Shown: positions 17,451 to 27,599 of the stretch, piece after piece
Layout: every line of letters starts with the position of its first letter
Position numbering within the stretch: position 1 is the stretch's first letter
Assembly: GCA_009993955.1 (NCBI GenBank)
Contig: JAACSL010000009.1
Coordinates: 110,369-158,371 of the forward strand
Length of the DNA: 48,003 nt
Reading direction: 5' to 3'
Source of the DNA: Paraglaciecola sp.
GTDB lineage: Bacteria > Pseudomonadota > Gammaproteobacteria > Enterobacterales > Alteromonadaceae
Notes under the pieces: model-generated
The model's database searches: none
Seen by the model: the letters and a program-made list of their open reading frames with translations, nothing else
Told to the model about the DNA's origin: nothing
Program-made: the position numbers and the translations under genes

Positions 17451-17987
17451 CTATTCACCATCAAATTGGCAGATAGAGAAACTTTTCACACCACAATCGA
17501 GTAGTTTTTGCTCACCGCCCAATTCAGGCAAAGAAATCACAAAACCCGCGTGCTCGACGATGCCGCCAAGACGACGGATTAACGTTGCCGTGGCGATCAT
17601 GGTACCGCCGGTTGCCAGCAGATCATCTAACATTAAGACTTTCTCACCGGGTTTAACCGCGTCACGATGAATTTCCAGAGAATCGGTGCCGTATTCCAAG
17701 GCATAACTCTCAGCGATCACTTCACGTGGTAATTTGCGAGGTTTACGCACCGGAATAAAGCCGATACCCAGTTCAATGGCTAGCGGCGCGCCAAACAAAA
17801 ATCCGCGCGCTTCGGTACCTGCTACTTTAGCAAAACCCATAGGCGCAAAATGCTCAACAAGCATGGCGATAGTTTGTGAGTAAGCTCGATGGTCTTCGAG
17901 TACCGACGTCACATCACGAAACATTATCCCAGCTTTAGGATAATCAGGCACGGTCTTAATGACCGACTTAATATAGGCGGCGGACAC
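17451..17987 (-). CDS. apt: Adenine phosphoribosyltransferase
   Basis: A 178-residue type I phosphoribosyltransferase that salvages adenine with PRPP to [13 protein letters not shown] near the N-terminus, [14 protein letters not shown] and the PRPP-binding loop [14 protein letters not shown] are characteristic of Apt. It starts with GTG, preceded by a GGGGA ribosome binding site. It lies 32 bp upstream of dnaX in the same direction, the apt-dnaX-ybaB-recR order also seen in E. coli. Confidence 0.95.
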   Translation of the reverse strand: MSAAYIKSVIKTVPDYPKAGIMFRDVTSVLEDHRAYSQTIAMLVEHFAPMGFAKVAGTEARGFLFGAPLAIELGIGFIPVRKPRKLPREVIAESYALEYGTDSLEIHRDAVKPGEKVLMLDDLLATGGTMIATATLIRRLGGIVEHAGFVISLPELGGEQKLLDCGVKSFSICQFDGE

Positions 17988-18023
17988 AAATTTCCCCGGA
18001 GTTAAGTTCAGAACAGACGTGGA

Positions 18024-18146
18024 TTAGAGATAAAAAACCAGCCAGCCAAGAATGACATGCATAAGCGGTAATGCCAGCAGCACAGCGACTGCGCCAAATA
18101 GGTAAGACCAATTAAATGGATCGTTTGAACTGTTGTCATGTTGCAT
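18024..18146 (-). CDS. Tiny single-pass membrane protein, hypothetical
   Basis: A 40-residue ORF: a polar N-terminus (MQHDNSSNDPFNWSY) followed by one strongly hydrophobic helix (LFGAVAVLLALPLMHVILGW) to the C-terminus. The ATG is preceded by GGGAG at 8 bases, which makes translation plausible. It lies between bufC (120 bp upstream) and apt (36 bp downstream), in the same direction. Bufferin operons often carry a DoxX-like membrane gene at this position; this ORF is not a DoxX. I do not recognise the family. An overlapping 79-codon ORF in another frame (18008-18247) is less convincing. Confidence 0.5.
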   Translation of the reverse strand: MQHDNSSNDPFNWSYLFGAVAVLLALPLMHVILGWLVFYL

Positions 18147-18265
18147 AGAGACACTCCCAACACCAAAAATAAAATGCATGAAACGAAGCCGCAGATGGTA
18201 ATGCAAAGCGCCATAAATTGGTAGTCAATCATCACCCATGAGAGCAAATTGCTGGGGTTTATTGC

Positions 18266-19006
18266 TTATTTTACCAACAAAATTTGCGCTTTTAACATTT
18301 GTACGATTATTTCTTGCATGGCACTGTGCAGAATTTGCTCAGTGAGTTGTGGCAAGGCAGCTGCCATGTCTTTTTGTAGTTGTAAGAGCTGGATAGATTC
18401 TGCTTGTTGCACCGTTTCCAATAGAAATGCCGTAACCTGATTGACCAAAGTAAAATTAACCTCGTCATCCGAATTGCGCGCAACCACAATAAATACTGTC
18501 TCACCCGGTTCTTGAGGTTGGAAATCCTGACTGATTTGATGCACCGGAAATGTATAACTGACCAAACTGGCAAGGTCAGAGAAACACAGGGTGTCGATGG
18601 GCGCAATGCCATCCCAAGGACCCGCCACCTGCTGACTCTTGCGGGTGCCCACCGACAATTCCAACCATTCGTAGTGAGCCAGTTCTTGCAGAAAAGGCGG
18701 ATCTTGCTCGCTTCTTTCATGTTCTGTGGCCAGATACTCAACAAACTCTAAACTGATATCCACAAAATAAGGAGAACGACAATCATGTTTGGCAAAAAAC
18801 TGTCGAGCCAAGGCCCGCCAAGCCTCAGGGGTATACAGACTTTCCAAAACAGGAAAACCATTGCTGAGGAAACTACAGATATTGTTGAAAAACAGATCTT
18901 GATAAATGGCTAAGCGACGTGGCTCTATCCCATAGTCAAAGGGTTGGGCATCGGGGTCTTTGATAAAACCTGTGAAGGCTTGTTGGATAGTCATGAAGTC
19001 TGACAT
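18266..19006 (-). CDS. bufC: DUF2063 partner protein of the bufferin operon
   Basis: A 246-residue DUF2063 (BufC/HvfC) protein. The N-terminal helical domain has the family features F...I(R)D (FTGFIKDPDAQP), RRLAIYQDLFFNNI and FPVLESL; the second half is a mixed domain with HYEWLEL. These proteins pair with DUF692 enzymes and are thought to recognise the precursor peptide. Its ATG overlaps the bufB stop by one base (TAATG), indicating coupling. Products likely act in the cytoplasm before export of the modified peptide. Confidence 0.9.
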   Translation of the reverse strand: MSDFMTIQQAFTGFIKDPDAQPFDYGIEPRRLAIYQDLFFNNICSFLSNGFPVLESLYTPEAWRALARQFFAKHDCRSPYFVDISLEFVEYLATEHERSEQDPPFLQELAHYEWLELSVGTRKSQQVAGPWDGIAPIDTLCFSDLASLVSYTFPVHQISQDFQPQEPGETVFIVVARNSDDEVNFTLVNQVTAFLLETVQQAESIQLLQLQKDMAAALPQLTEQILHSAMQEIIVQMLKAQILLVK

Positions 19007-19854
19007 TAGGCTGACATCTGCTTGGTCATTGTTGGCCGATGTTGCTGTTGAATGCTGGCAATTCTATTGACTTCTGCCAATAGCTCCTCCACGGGCGGAA
19101 TATTAAAATCGCGTTCCAATAATGTCGGAAACACCCCATGGATTGCGTAGGCTTTGTCTAACAAGTTCCAAACGGGTTCAATCACATCAGCGCCATGGGT
19201 ATCGACTTTGAGATCGTCAGCTTCGTCATAGTGGCCAGCAATATGCCCATACACAATCTGCTTAGTGGGTAAGGCTGCTAAAAATTGCTCGGCGTCATAA
19301 CCATGATTGATGGAATTCACATAGATGTTATTCACATCAAGTAAAAGACCACAACCAGAGCCCTGCAATACGGCTAAGGTGAAGTCGAGTTCACTCATTT
19401 GTTGTCCTGGCGCACAGTAGTAGGACACGTTTTCTAGAATCAGAGGACGCTCGATAATATCCTGTACTTGTTTTACCCGTGCAACCACATGCTGAACAGC
19501 CTCTTCGGTGAAAGGGATGGGCATAAGGTCATACAAATGCCCTTGCCCAGAACAATAACTCAGGTGTTCGCTATAGTGCTGAATATGATGCTCATCTAGA
19601 AAGTGTTTTACCGATTTAACAAAGTTAACATCTAAAGGGGCTGGACTGCCTATCGACAATGACAAACCATGACAGACAAACTGCGCTTTCGCACTCAGTT
19701 CGGCCAAAATTTTTTGATATTTACCGCCTAAGGGGATCCAATTTTCAGGGGCAATCTCCCAAAAACTAACATCGTTTGGCAAGGGATTTAATTGTGCCAA
19801 TGACTCGCGGCGTAAACCGAGCCCGGCGCCTGTTAACTTGTCATTTTTGTACAT
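19006..19854 (-). CDS. bufB: Multinuclear iron oxidase (DUF692) for peptide modification
   Basis: A 282-residue DUF692/MNIO enzyme with a TIM-barrel fold. Visible metal-ligand segments are CHGLSLSIG, YSEHLSY, LENVSYY, LLLDVNNIYVNSINHG, GHIAGH, DTHG and LLERDFN. MNIO enzymes oxidatively convert cysteines of precursor peptides into metal-binding heterocycles; in bufferin/Hvf systems the targets are EGKCG motifs, which the upstream bufA has in number. The start MYKNDKL is chosen over an in-frame TTG four codons earlier because GGTGA precedes it. A hairpin lies between bufA and this gene. Confidence 0.92.
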   Translation of the reverse strand: MYKNDKLTGAGLGLRRESLAQLNPLPNDVSFWEIAPENWIPLGGKYQKILAELSAKAQFVCHGLSLSIGSPAPLDVNFVKSVKHFLDEHHIQHYSEHLSYCSGQGHLYDLMPIPFTEEAVQHVVARVKQVQDIIERPLILENVSYYCAPGQQMSELDFTLAVLQGSGCGLLLDVNNIYVNSINHGYDAEQFLAALPTKQIVYGHIAGHYDEADDLKVDTHGADVIEPVWNLLDKAYAIHGVFPTLLERDFNIPPVEELLAEVNRIASIQQQHRPTMTKQMSA

Positions 19855-19871
19855 GGTATTCACCAAAAATT

Positions 19872-19894
19872 AAGGCCGGTTTATCGCCGGCCTT
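19872..19894 (-). terminator. Intercistronic hairpin between bufA and bufB
   Basis: Stem AAGGCCGG / CCGGCCTT with a 7-base loop. On the minus strand it is followed by AATTTTTGG, a weak U tract. It sits 18 bp before the bufB start, so it probably acts as a leaky terminator or a 3'-end stabiliser that makes precursor mRNA more abundant than enzyme mRNA. Confidence 0.65.
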
Positions 19895-19915
19895 TGTGTA
19901 AGATTTAACTAAAAA

Positions 19916-20425
19916 TTAAGCTTGGCCACCACATTTACCTTCGCCACATTTGCCTTCTTTTTTCATCTTGTCTTTGGCAGCGTCTTTGGCTTTATCGCCA
20001 CCACATTTACCTTCGCCGCACTTGCCTTCTTTTTTCATTTTGTCTTTGGCAGCGTCTTTGGCTTTATCCCCACCACATTTGCCTTCGCCGCATTTACCTT
20101 CTTTCATGGTTTTCGCAGCGTCTTTGGCTTTATCGCCACCGCATTTGCCTTCACCACATTTGCCTTCTTTCATGGTTTTCGCAGCGTCTTTGGCTTTATC
20201 GCCACCGCACTTGCCTTCACCACATTTGCCTTCTTTGGTTTCTTTCGTTTCGTCTTTTGCTTTGTCGCCACCACAGCTGCCCTCGGCAACAGACAACATA
20301 TAGCCAGTTTCAAGGGATTGCATGCCAAAAGGGTTAGCATTGGCTTGCATACTAATCGTAGCTAGAGAACCGATAACAACGGCACCGATAGAAGCAGCAA
20401 TAGTAGTTTTCTTAATTTGTTTCAT
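19916..20425 (-). CDS. bufA: Bufferin precursor with ten EGKCG motifs
   Basis: A 169-residue precursor: a Sec signal peptide (ending MQANA before NPFGM), a short linker with one EGSCGG, then five repeats of GGDKAKDAAKxMK-EGKCG-EGKCG. This gives ten EGKCG motifs and eleven cysteines in a Lys/Asp/Gly-rich chain without other cysteines. Early repeats use a 22-residue unit and later ones 24 residues (DKMKKEGKCG). The EGKCG cysteines are the known MNIO targets, and the mature peptides bind copper in the periplasm. The tandem form is close to HvfA-type, low-complexity members. First gene of bufA-bufB-bufC. Confidence 0.93.
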   Translation of the reverse strand: MKQIKKTTIAASIGAVVIGSLATISMQANANPFGMQSLETGYMLSVAEGSCGGDKAKDETKETKEGKCGEGKCGGDKAKDAAKTMKEGKCGEGKCGGDKAKDAAKTMKEGKCGEGKCGGDKAKDAAKDKMKKEGKCGEGKCGGDKAKDAAKDKMKKEGKCGEGKCGGQA

Positions 20426-20506
20426 GTTGAATATCCTTCAGTTGTGATAAAGCGGGTTTTGTTACATTCGGGTGATTAGACCCAAGCGCTTTAACATTTA
20501 TTTCAC

Positions 20507-20535
20507 TTCATATTTTTTTTAGCAGTATTTGTCGA
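20507..20535 (-). promoter_or_regulatory. Candidate sigma-70-type promoter of bufA
   Basis: On the minus strand TCGACA (20535-20530) and TATGAA (20512-20507) are 17 bases apart, about 80 bp upstream of bufA. A short dyad (GGGT...ACCC) and AAGCGCTT lie between promoter and gene and might be operator sites. The match is moderate. Confidence 0.35.
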
Positions 20536-20602
20536 CCAAAGCACCACAAATTCAGATAACTGACTGTTTTTCATCCGCGTGAACTTAACTTCGTGTAACA
20601 AA

Positions 20603-21792
<1,190 letters not shown>

Positions 21793-21967
21793 ATTTTATT
21801 CTCTCACTTTGTCACTATTTCGGATTATTGCTGGGCGCGTGTATCGTAATCTTAACCATGCCATGGCAATTTATACCAAATAATTTTTAATTTAGTTTAT
21901 GTTAGGGTGTATTTAATCTTTTCATTCGCCTATTGGCGATGGCTGCAACACTAAAGAGGTACCTCAG

Positions 21968-22513
21968 GTGAACAAGCAAACAGGGCTCACCCTCATTGAA
22001 ATGATGATTAGCTTGGCCATTTTGGCCATCATGATAACAACCGTGGCGCCAAGTATACAAAGTATCCTGATCAAAAATCGTGCGGTTTCAGAGATCAATG
22101 AGTTGAGCTCTGTGATCCAATTTGCCCGCAACAATGCCATCGATGAACAAATTAATACCATTGTTTGTCCATCCGCAGACTTTTCAGTATGCAGTACTAA
22201 CTGGAATGATCCCAAGATTGTTTTTGTTGATGCTGACAACAATGCTGTCCGCGGCGCAGGTGAAGATCTGCTCGTCACCAGTGGAGCCATCAATGCCACT
22301 AACTTGATGATTTCAAGTAACAACATTCTACAATTTTCTGCCAGCGGTGAAGCAAATGCCAATATCCGTATTTTGTTATGTCACGAAGATAAAGCCCCAG
22401 AGTATGCCCGAGCCTTATTTGTTACCTTACAGGGTCGAGTAAAAATGAGCGGCGACAGTGACAAAGACGGCGTAAACGAGGATCTAAATGGCAATGCTTT
22501 AAGCTGTTTGTAA
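21968..22513 (+). CDS. fimT: FimT/GspH-like minor pilin
   Basis: A 181-residue prepilin-like protein starting with GTG. A six-residue leader VNKQTG is cut before LTLIEMMISLAILAIMITT (Glu at +5), followed by the H-domain typical of FimT/GspH (VSEINELSSVIQFARNNAIDEQ). In other bacteria FimT binds DNA for uptake or primes pilus assembly. It is separated from the minus-strand pilin genes by an apparently empty 515-bp stretch and is the only gene of this cluster end on the plus strand. Assembly machinery (PilBCD, PilMNOPQ) is not in the window. Confidence 0.82.
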   Translation: MNKQTGLTLIEMMISLAILAIMITTVAPSIQSILIKNRAVSEINELSSVIQFARNNAIDEQINTIVCPSADFSVCSTNWNDPKIVFVDADNNAVRGAGEDLLVTSGAINATNLMISSNNILQFSASGEANANIRILLCHEDKAPEYARALFVTLQGRVKMSGDSDKDGVNEDLNGNALSCL

Positions 22514-23028
22514 CAACTCTACGCGCCGCGCTGTTGTGCAATGTGTCATTGCTGCGGAAAAGCTTTGGCGTTTATCTGGTAACAACAAACAAGCTGGCAT
22601 GAATGAACAGGTGCTTAGGTCATGGCTGACGCCACCATTATGCAAACAGGCACTAGTGCAATAATTTCCAAAGCCGTCGTAGGCTAGTACTGGATTTTAC
22701 TCTCTGCCTCTCATTCTTTGCGCCCTCGGTCTAACCTCTTATTCAACCTGCAGCGACACGCTCAGTTTATTGGCATGGTGGTCAACAGTTTGGCTATATA
22801 CCTTCAGCGCTTAATTGGCATTACAAAACACAAGGGCGATAGAAGGTGCTGGGTGATTTTGTGATTGGCAGACCCATGCATATTACCCACAGGTAAAAAG
22901 CGGCTTAGGCAGTTGCGATTGGTGAGATAGGGCGAACAATACACGCCTGCATACACTTACTATAAGGTGGATGGAGGCGCGATAAGCTGAGGGTAAGCTA
23001 ATACCTGCGTCGAACTAATACAATACGT
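22514..23028. other. Gene-less stretch between fimT and pilE
   Basis: Roughly 515 bp with no credible gene on either strand. The longest uninterrupted plus-strand stretch is about 55 codons (containing SNLLFNLQRHAQFIGMVVNS) and has no proper start or recognisable family. No clear terminator hairpin follows either convergent gene. It may be remains of a lost gene in the pilin island. Confidence 0.4.
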
Positions 23029-23505
23029 TTAGCAAGCCCAGCAATATTCCGTGCTGGCAATGGCCCCGTTATTGTCCTGATCCCACGCCTTGCGGCCATC
23101 ACTGTAAAAAAATAATGAGCCATCACCTGCCTGAGTGCTACTTGTATAAGGGCGGGCTTCGATGACGTAAGTATTGGCACTGGCTTGGCTAATACGTAGT
23201 TCATATTTACGACTGGCAAAAGGCTCAGAGGACGGCGAATGTTTGTGAAAAATAGCCGGCGAGCCGGTATCAGCGGCTGCATCTGCTGCACCTTGATAGC
23301 TGAATCGTGCCGCTTTGTGTCTTTCCATGGCAGCAGCCAATGACATTAAATCAGCTTGGGCAGCAGCACGGTTACTGCCCTTGATGAAACCTTGATAAGA
23401 GGGATAGGCAATCATGCTCACAATGCCAACTATGGCGACAACCACCATCAACTCAACCAATGAAAAGCCTTGACTATTTTGTTGAGCCAGTGAGATTTTT
23501 TGCAT
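23029..23505 (-). CDS. pilE: PilE-like minor pilin
   Basis: A 158-residue type IV pilin. The leader MQKISLAQQNSQG precedes FSLVELMVVVAIVGIVSM with Glu at +5, followed by AYPSYQGFIKGSNRAAAQADLMSLAAAMER as in PilE minor pilins of Shewanella and Pseudomonas. The C-terminal D-region (DQDNNGAIASTEYCWAC) holds two cysteines only two residues apart, not the usual wide disulfide loop. It is the last gene of the pilV-pilW-pilX-pilY1-pilE operon, two bases after pilY1. Confidence 0.88.
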   Translation of the reverse strand: MQKISLAQQNSQGFSLVELMVVVAIVGIVSMIAYPSYQGFIKGSNRAAAQADLMSLAAAMERHKAARFSYQGAADAAADTGSPAIFHKHSPSSEPFASRKYELRISQASANTYVIEARPYTSSTQAGDGSLFFYSDGRKAWDQDNNGAIASTEYCWAC

Positions 23506-23507
23506 GA

Positions 23508-26500
23508 TTATTGCCTTTCTGTTTCAGTTTTCCAGCTACTACGCTGGACTCGTTCAAAGTTACTGTAGATATTTTCGGCCAAACATTCGAAATCTGAACC
23601 ACAGGCTTTTTGATTGCCGTCTTCATCCAACTCAATGACCGTTGATGCACATTCAGTCCCCAAACAGACAATAGGTTTGATGATGTTTTCTATCAAGATT
23701 TTTGTGTCTGGGGCAATACCCGTTTGTTTTAATTGGGCAAAACGATCATTGTGCTCACGTTCGCCATTGCGATTCAAATCTGTCACTGCATTACCATTGA
23801 TTAATTCAACCAAGTAGGCGCGACTATTACCCGTTGGTGGAGCACAAGTACTGGTACTGGCTGTCGCAGGCACGTAAGTGGTAAAAATTATCTGGTAATC
23901 TAGGATCAAAGGAGAGGCAAGAACTTTTTCGCCACCGCCACCAAGACGAATCATCCAACCTGAGGCATCTGCAAACTGCTCTGCTGCCAATTCCTGTGCC
24001 GCACTGTCAGACGAACTCAATAGATGGTCGGTGGCATCGTATAAATCACTGGTACTGAGGCCGACTGCTGGCAAGCCATAATTTCCATCCTCATCAATAC
24101 TGAATACCCCATAATCTTTAATCATGTAGAAATGATCATTGATTTCGCTGTTGAGGGGATGGGCGCGATAGCCAGATCCAAGGGCAACGGCATAATAATG
24201 GTCGGTACCTAAACTGATTTCACTGACGTCAGGGCCATAATAGAAGCGACGATTATCTTCTGCACTGCTGCCACCAAAATCGGCCATCAAGCCACCTGTC
24301 ACCAAATCACTGAGTGACGCACCGTTATGAATGTCAAGGCGGAATAATTGTCCCCCCATGTCAGCGACATACATATGATCAGCGACACCATCATTTTCGC
24401 GGTCGATAACCGAAATACGTGCTGGAATGCTGTAGGTCATGGTATCCAGATTTAAATTGGCATCGGCATTGCTGGCAGACCAAATTAACGCCCCCGTTTG
24501 TGCATCAACAATAAACACCGCGTTGCCGATGTTGTCGGCGCTACGATATTGTTTAGCATCCTGATCGGCGTCATACCCACCGCCAAAGATCAGTACACTA
24601 CGCACGGAGCCGCCAACATTGATTTTAGTAAAGGTTGGTTTTGACCATGTCTGGCCAAGTTTGGCAAAGTCACCTACCCCACCGGTTATTTTGAACAACA
24701 ACGAGGGCGCGGTTTTATTGGTTATGTCAAATGCATAATAATTTTGACCGCCTCGACGCATGCCCACATACAAATACTTACTGGTTGAAGTGGTACGCAA
24801 CACCATGTCACCGTCTAGGCCATAAATATGGCTGAAGGTTGAACTATCCCGATAAAAATCATAAAGATTACCTAATAGTTCTTTGGGGGTGATGGCAAAA
24901 TTTTCTGCTCCTGTCTCAGGATCAAAGGAGTGTAAGAAACCCTGATTGGTGGCCACTAACACTGCGCTGTCAGTGGCAGAATAGTTCACGATAACAGGCT
25001 GTGAGTGAATGGGATCGCCCATTTGTTGGCGGGCATCATCATACAAACCGTCGGCATCATCGTCACGAACGTCCACACCCCGCGCCCATTTCAATAAGGT
25101 TTCGCGCATGGTACCTGCATCCGCCAAGGCGCTGATGGCCAAGTCGGCTTCGGTAAAGTTGCTGTTGTCTTCATGCAACTCGTTAGCATCCGTCATGATC
25201 GCCCCTGCACCCGAAAATGCATACACTCGTCGTGGTAATCCGAGTTGACTGGACGCACCGCCATCTCTTACATCGTTACCGTCTGCTAATACCGACCAAT
25301 AACTGTGTGAGGTATCTTTGAAAAAGCCCGTTTGGCCATCTACCGCATCTAAGCCATTTTTGTCTTTGATATCGGAGCCATCCAGCTTGTATTTTTTCAA
25401 ATTGCCCGGCCAAATTGTCCCTTCGGCTGGTTTGAATAAGGCAAAATACAGTTCGTCATTGTGCGTCAAACGGTTCAATTGATTCACCGCTACACCGGGT
25501 GATACGAAGGTCGCATTCACGTCTTTGACGGTTTTTAAGATGGTTTGGAAAACATCCACCAGATCATCGGTATTCGTAGCAGTATAAAAACCACCGTTAC
25601 CATTTATCGCCAAATTGTTCAAAAATGCGTTGGCAGCCCCGGAAGTAGCAAAACCAATGGTATGAGTGTAAATCCTAGAATCAATCACTGAGGTGTAGGT
25701 ATCACCAATATTTCGCACTAAATCCAGACCGCATTTTTCACCGCCAGACCCTGTACATGCTTGACCCAACAAAGATTCAATTTTACTCACGCTGTGATTA
25801 TTATTGGCTTCACCATCAGACAACAATACGATGTGGTTATTGGTTTGACATTGGCGATCTTCAATAGGGGATATATATTTGGCGCCACTGGGAATATATT
25901 CATTGATACACTCAGATGAGCTCAAGTTATCCAAGGTACATCCGCTAGGTTGCACAGCATCCGCTCCCACGTAACTCAAGCGACTACTAACGCGGGTACT
26001 GCGACGCACACTGGATGCCGTTGAACTCTCACCACGTTTTAAACCGTAGTCAACATCTAGACCACCGTAGTAATGTGTTGCCTCTAACAAGGTATCAACA
26101 ATGGGGGTGAAACCTTTGGCGCTAAGCGAATCAACTTGGCTAATCAAGTGGTCACGCACCGTTGATGATTGACCGGCTACAGCTTGACCTTCAAATTCAA
26201 TCACTAATCTTACTGCACTTGATGGCTGTCCATTGTATGTATAGGCGCCACGGGTACCATTAAAGTTAGACAAGATGAACATCATATCGTTGCCCGAGTC
26301 CCAATTTGTGCGATTTACCAAGGACTGCACAATACTGGTGATAGCGGGGCTCTGATAAACATTATTGCGATACCAGCGCGGAATACCGTTCCAAGCAACA
26401 GCACTAGTCTTGGGTTTGTCTCTGAGTAAATACCGTGGATAAGAGCTAAAACCACTCGGGTCATCTTGGGCGGCCGCAGATATATTAAATGAGGCAAAGC

Positions 26501-27590
26501 TATCAGGGCTATTCTGGTAAGCGGTAAACTCTAGATAGGCATTCGAAATAGTAGCGTTTTTAGGCAAAGCGACATTTCTAAAGCGCATAGCAGCATAGGC
26601 ATTGGAACTCGCATTTAAGGTAAGTTCATCACCCGTTGATTGATAACCGCCATTACGTTCTTCCGCGTTATCTGACTGACGTGCAACTTGATAGCTCAGT
26701 TCACCTTTTACGCAGCCAGTAGCCGTGGTGTCGTCATAAACGATAACTAATTGCGGCGATAAACCCGTCCCTTCCTCGGATGCCTTGGATTTGCGCGCGC
26801 TAGCAGTGGTTTGCCCTGTGCTTGTGACAAACAAATTTAGATCACTACCTCCGCACCAAGACGATTGATTAACTATTTCTTGGACGACGGATGCGATATT
26901 GGGGGAAGAAATAGTTTCACTGCTAACCGGCCAGTCATTATCCGTATTCCACAACACCGCATTACTGGTTTTTGGGCGGCTCGAAAGGTTATTACTTGTG
27001 GCGCTGAACGTGCTTGCATTACCCACCAATTCTCCAGTAATGGTCATATCAGTGGGGCCACTATTAAAACCATGCGAAGTAAAGCGAATATAAGCATTGG
27101 TGATGGTCGCACCGCGGGGTATATTTAGTTGTTGGTAGCGCAATCCCACTATCACTGTTGATGTACTTTCGGAGAGTTTAAGTACAGTATTATTGGTCGA
27201 CACCACCGAGCTTATTTCGTATGCATCATCACTACCTTCAGATATCGAGGTAATAATTTCAGGCACTACCGCACTATCGATGGGTCTGACGGGATAAAGT
27301 ACGGGGCCGCCAAAATCGGAAAAACGCATCAAACCAGCGTTGATGTTGGTGACTTGCGATAAGGTTTGTTTCAAGGCATTTTGCACCCGCAACATACGTG
27401 ACTCTGTAGTGTCATCCTTATCGGCCATACTGCCGGAGGTATCCATAATGAACAGTACGTTGGGATTGTAGGTGGTTTGTTCACCGTTGGTGCCTAAGTA
27501 TATTTCTAAATCGTCGGCGTAACTGATAACGCTGGTAAAAACCAAACTCAGCACCAGGCCGAGTTTTTGTAGTGTTTTAACTGCTTTCAT
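23508..27590 (-). CDS. pilY1: PilY1 tip adhesin with inserted repeat modules
   Basis: A secreted 1360-residue PilY1 with a signal peptide (cut after VISYA). A von Willebrand A domain begins at residue 43 with the metal-site motif DTSGSM (50-55), but it is interrupted. Two homologous beta-rich modules at about 145-287 and 332-467 (each with an LP/IPxxATIxNAYxxF start and an IxSIVQ/IASVVQ segment) come before the domain resumes near 477 (SQVDSLSAKGFTPI, VLLSDGEANN). The second half is the conserved PilY1 beta-propeller, starting about residue 850 (DPIHSQPVIVNY), with acidic calcium-type loops. PilY1 primes pilus assembly with minor pilins and mediates adhesion and mechanosensing. Confidence 0.92.
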   Translation of the reverse strand: MKAVKTLQKLGLVLSLVFTSVISYADDLEIYLGTNGEQTTYNPNVLFIMDTSGSMADKDDTTESRMLRVQNALKQTLSQVTNINAGLMRFSDFGGPVLYPVRPIDSAVVPEIITSISEGSDDAYEISSVVSTNNTVLKLSESTSTVIVGLRYQQLNIPRGATITNAYIRFTSHGFNSGPTDMTITGELVGNASTFSATSNNLSSRPKTSNAVLWNTDNDWPVSSETISSPNIASVVQEIVNQSSWCGGSDLNLFVTSTGQTTASARKSKASEEGTGLSPQLVIVYDDTTATGCVKGELSYQVARQSDNAEERNGGYQSTGDELTLNASSNAYAAMRFRNVALPKNATISNAYLEFTAYQNSPDSFASFNISAAAQDDPSGFSSYPRYLLRDKPKTSAVAWNGIPRWYRNNVYQSPAITSIVQSLVNRTNWDSGNDMMFILSNFNGTRGAYTYNGQPSSAVRLVIEFEGQAVAGQSSTVRDHLISQVDSLSAKGFTPIVDTLLEATHYYGGLDVDYGLKRGESSTASSVRRSTRVSSRLSYVGADAVQPSGCTLDNLSSSECINEYIPSGAKYISPIEDRQCQTNNHIVLLSDGEANNNHSVSKIESLLGQACTGSGGEKCGLDLVRNIGDTYTSVIDSRIYTHTIGFATSGAANAFLNNLAINGNGGFYTATNTDDLVDVFQTILKTVKDVNATFVSPGVAVNQLNRLTHNDELYFALFKPAEGTIWPGNLKKYKLDGSDIKDKNGLDAVDGQTGFFKDTSHSYWSVLADGNDVRDGGASSQLGLPRRVYAFSGAGAIMTDANELHEDNSNFTEADLAISALADAGTMRETLLKWARGVDVRDDDADGLYDDARQQMGDPIHSQPVIVNYSATDSAVLVATNQGFLHSFDPETGAENFAITPKELLGNLYDFYRDSSTFSHIYGLDGDMVLRTTSTSKYLYVGMRRGGQNYYAFDITNKTAPSLLFKITGGVGDFAKLGQTWSKPTFTKINVGGSVRSVLIFGGGYDADQDAKQYRSADNIGNAVFIVDAQTGALIWSASNADANLNLDTMTYSIPARISVIDRENDGVADHMYVADMGGQLFRLDIHNGASLSDLVTGGLMADFGGSSAEDNRRFYYGPDVSEISLGTDHYYAVALGSGYRAHPLNSEINDHFYMIKDYGVFSIDEDGNYGLPAVGLSTSDLYDATDHLLSSSDSAAQELAAEQFADASGWMIRLGGGGEKVLASPLILDYQIIFTTYVPATASTSTCAPPTGNSRAYLVELINGNAVTDLNRNGEREHNDRFAQLKQTGIAPDTKILIENIIKPIVCLGTECASTVIELDEDGNQKACGSDFECLAENIYSNFERVQRSSWKTETERQ

Positions 27591-27599
27591 TTGTGACTC

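Noticed and set aside
18008-18247. 79-codon minus-strand ORF overlapping the small membrane ORF
   Set aside because: No good ribosome binding site, Cys/Trp-rich C-terminal part looks like an off-frame reading of the 40-codon ORF.
19922-20365. Plus-strand ORFs with Phe/Thr-rich repeats
   Set aside because: They mirror the repeats of bufA on the opposite strand; the minus-strand frame has the signal peptide and EGKCG motifs.
20441-20465. GTAAC-N16-CAAC as an ECF sigma promoter for bufA
   Set aside because: Its start point would fall inside the ribosome binding site of bufA, leaving almost no leader.
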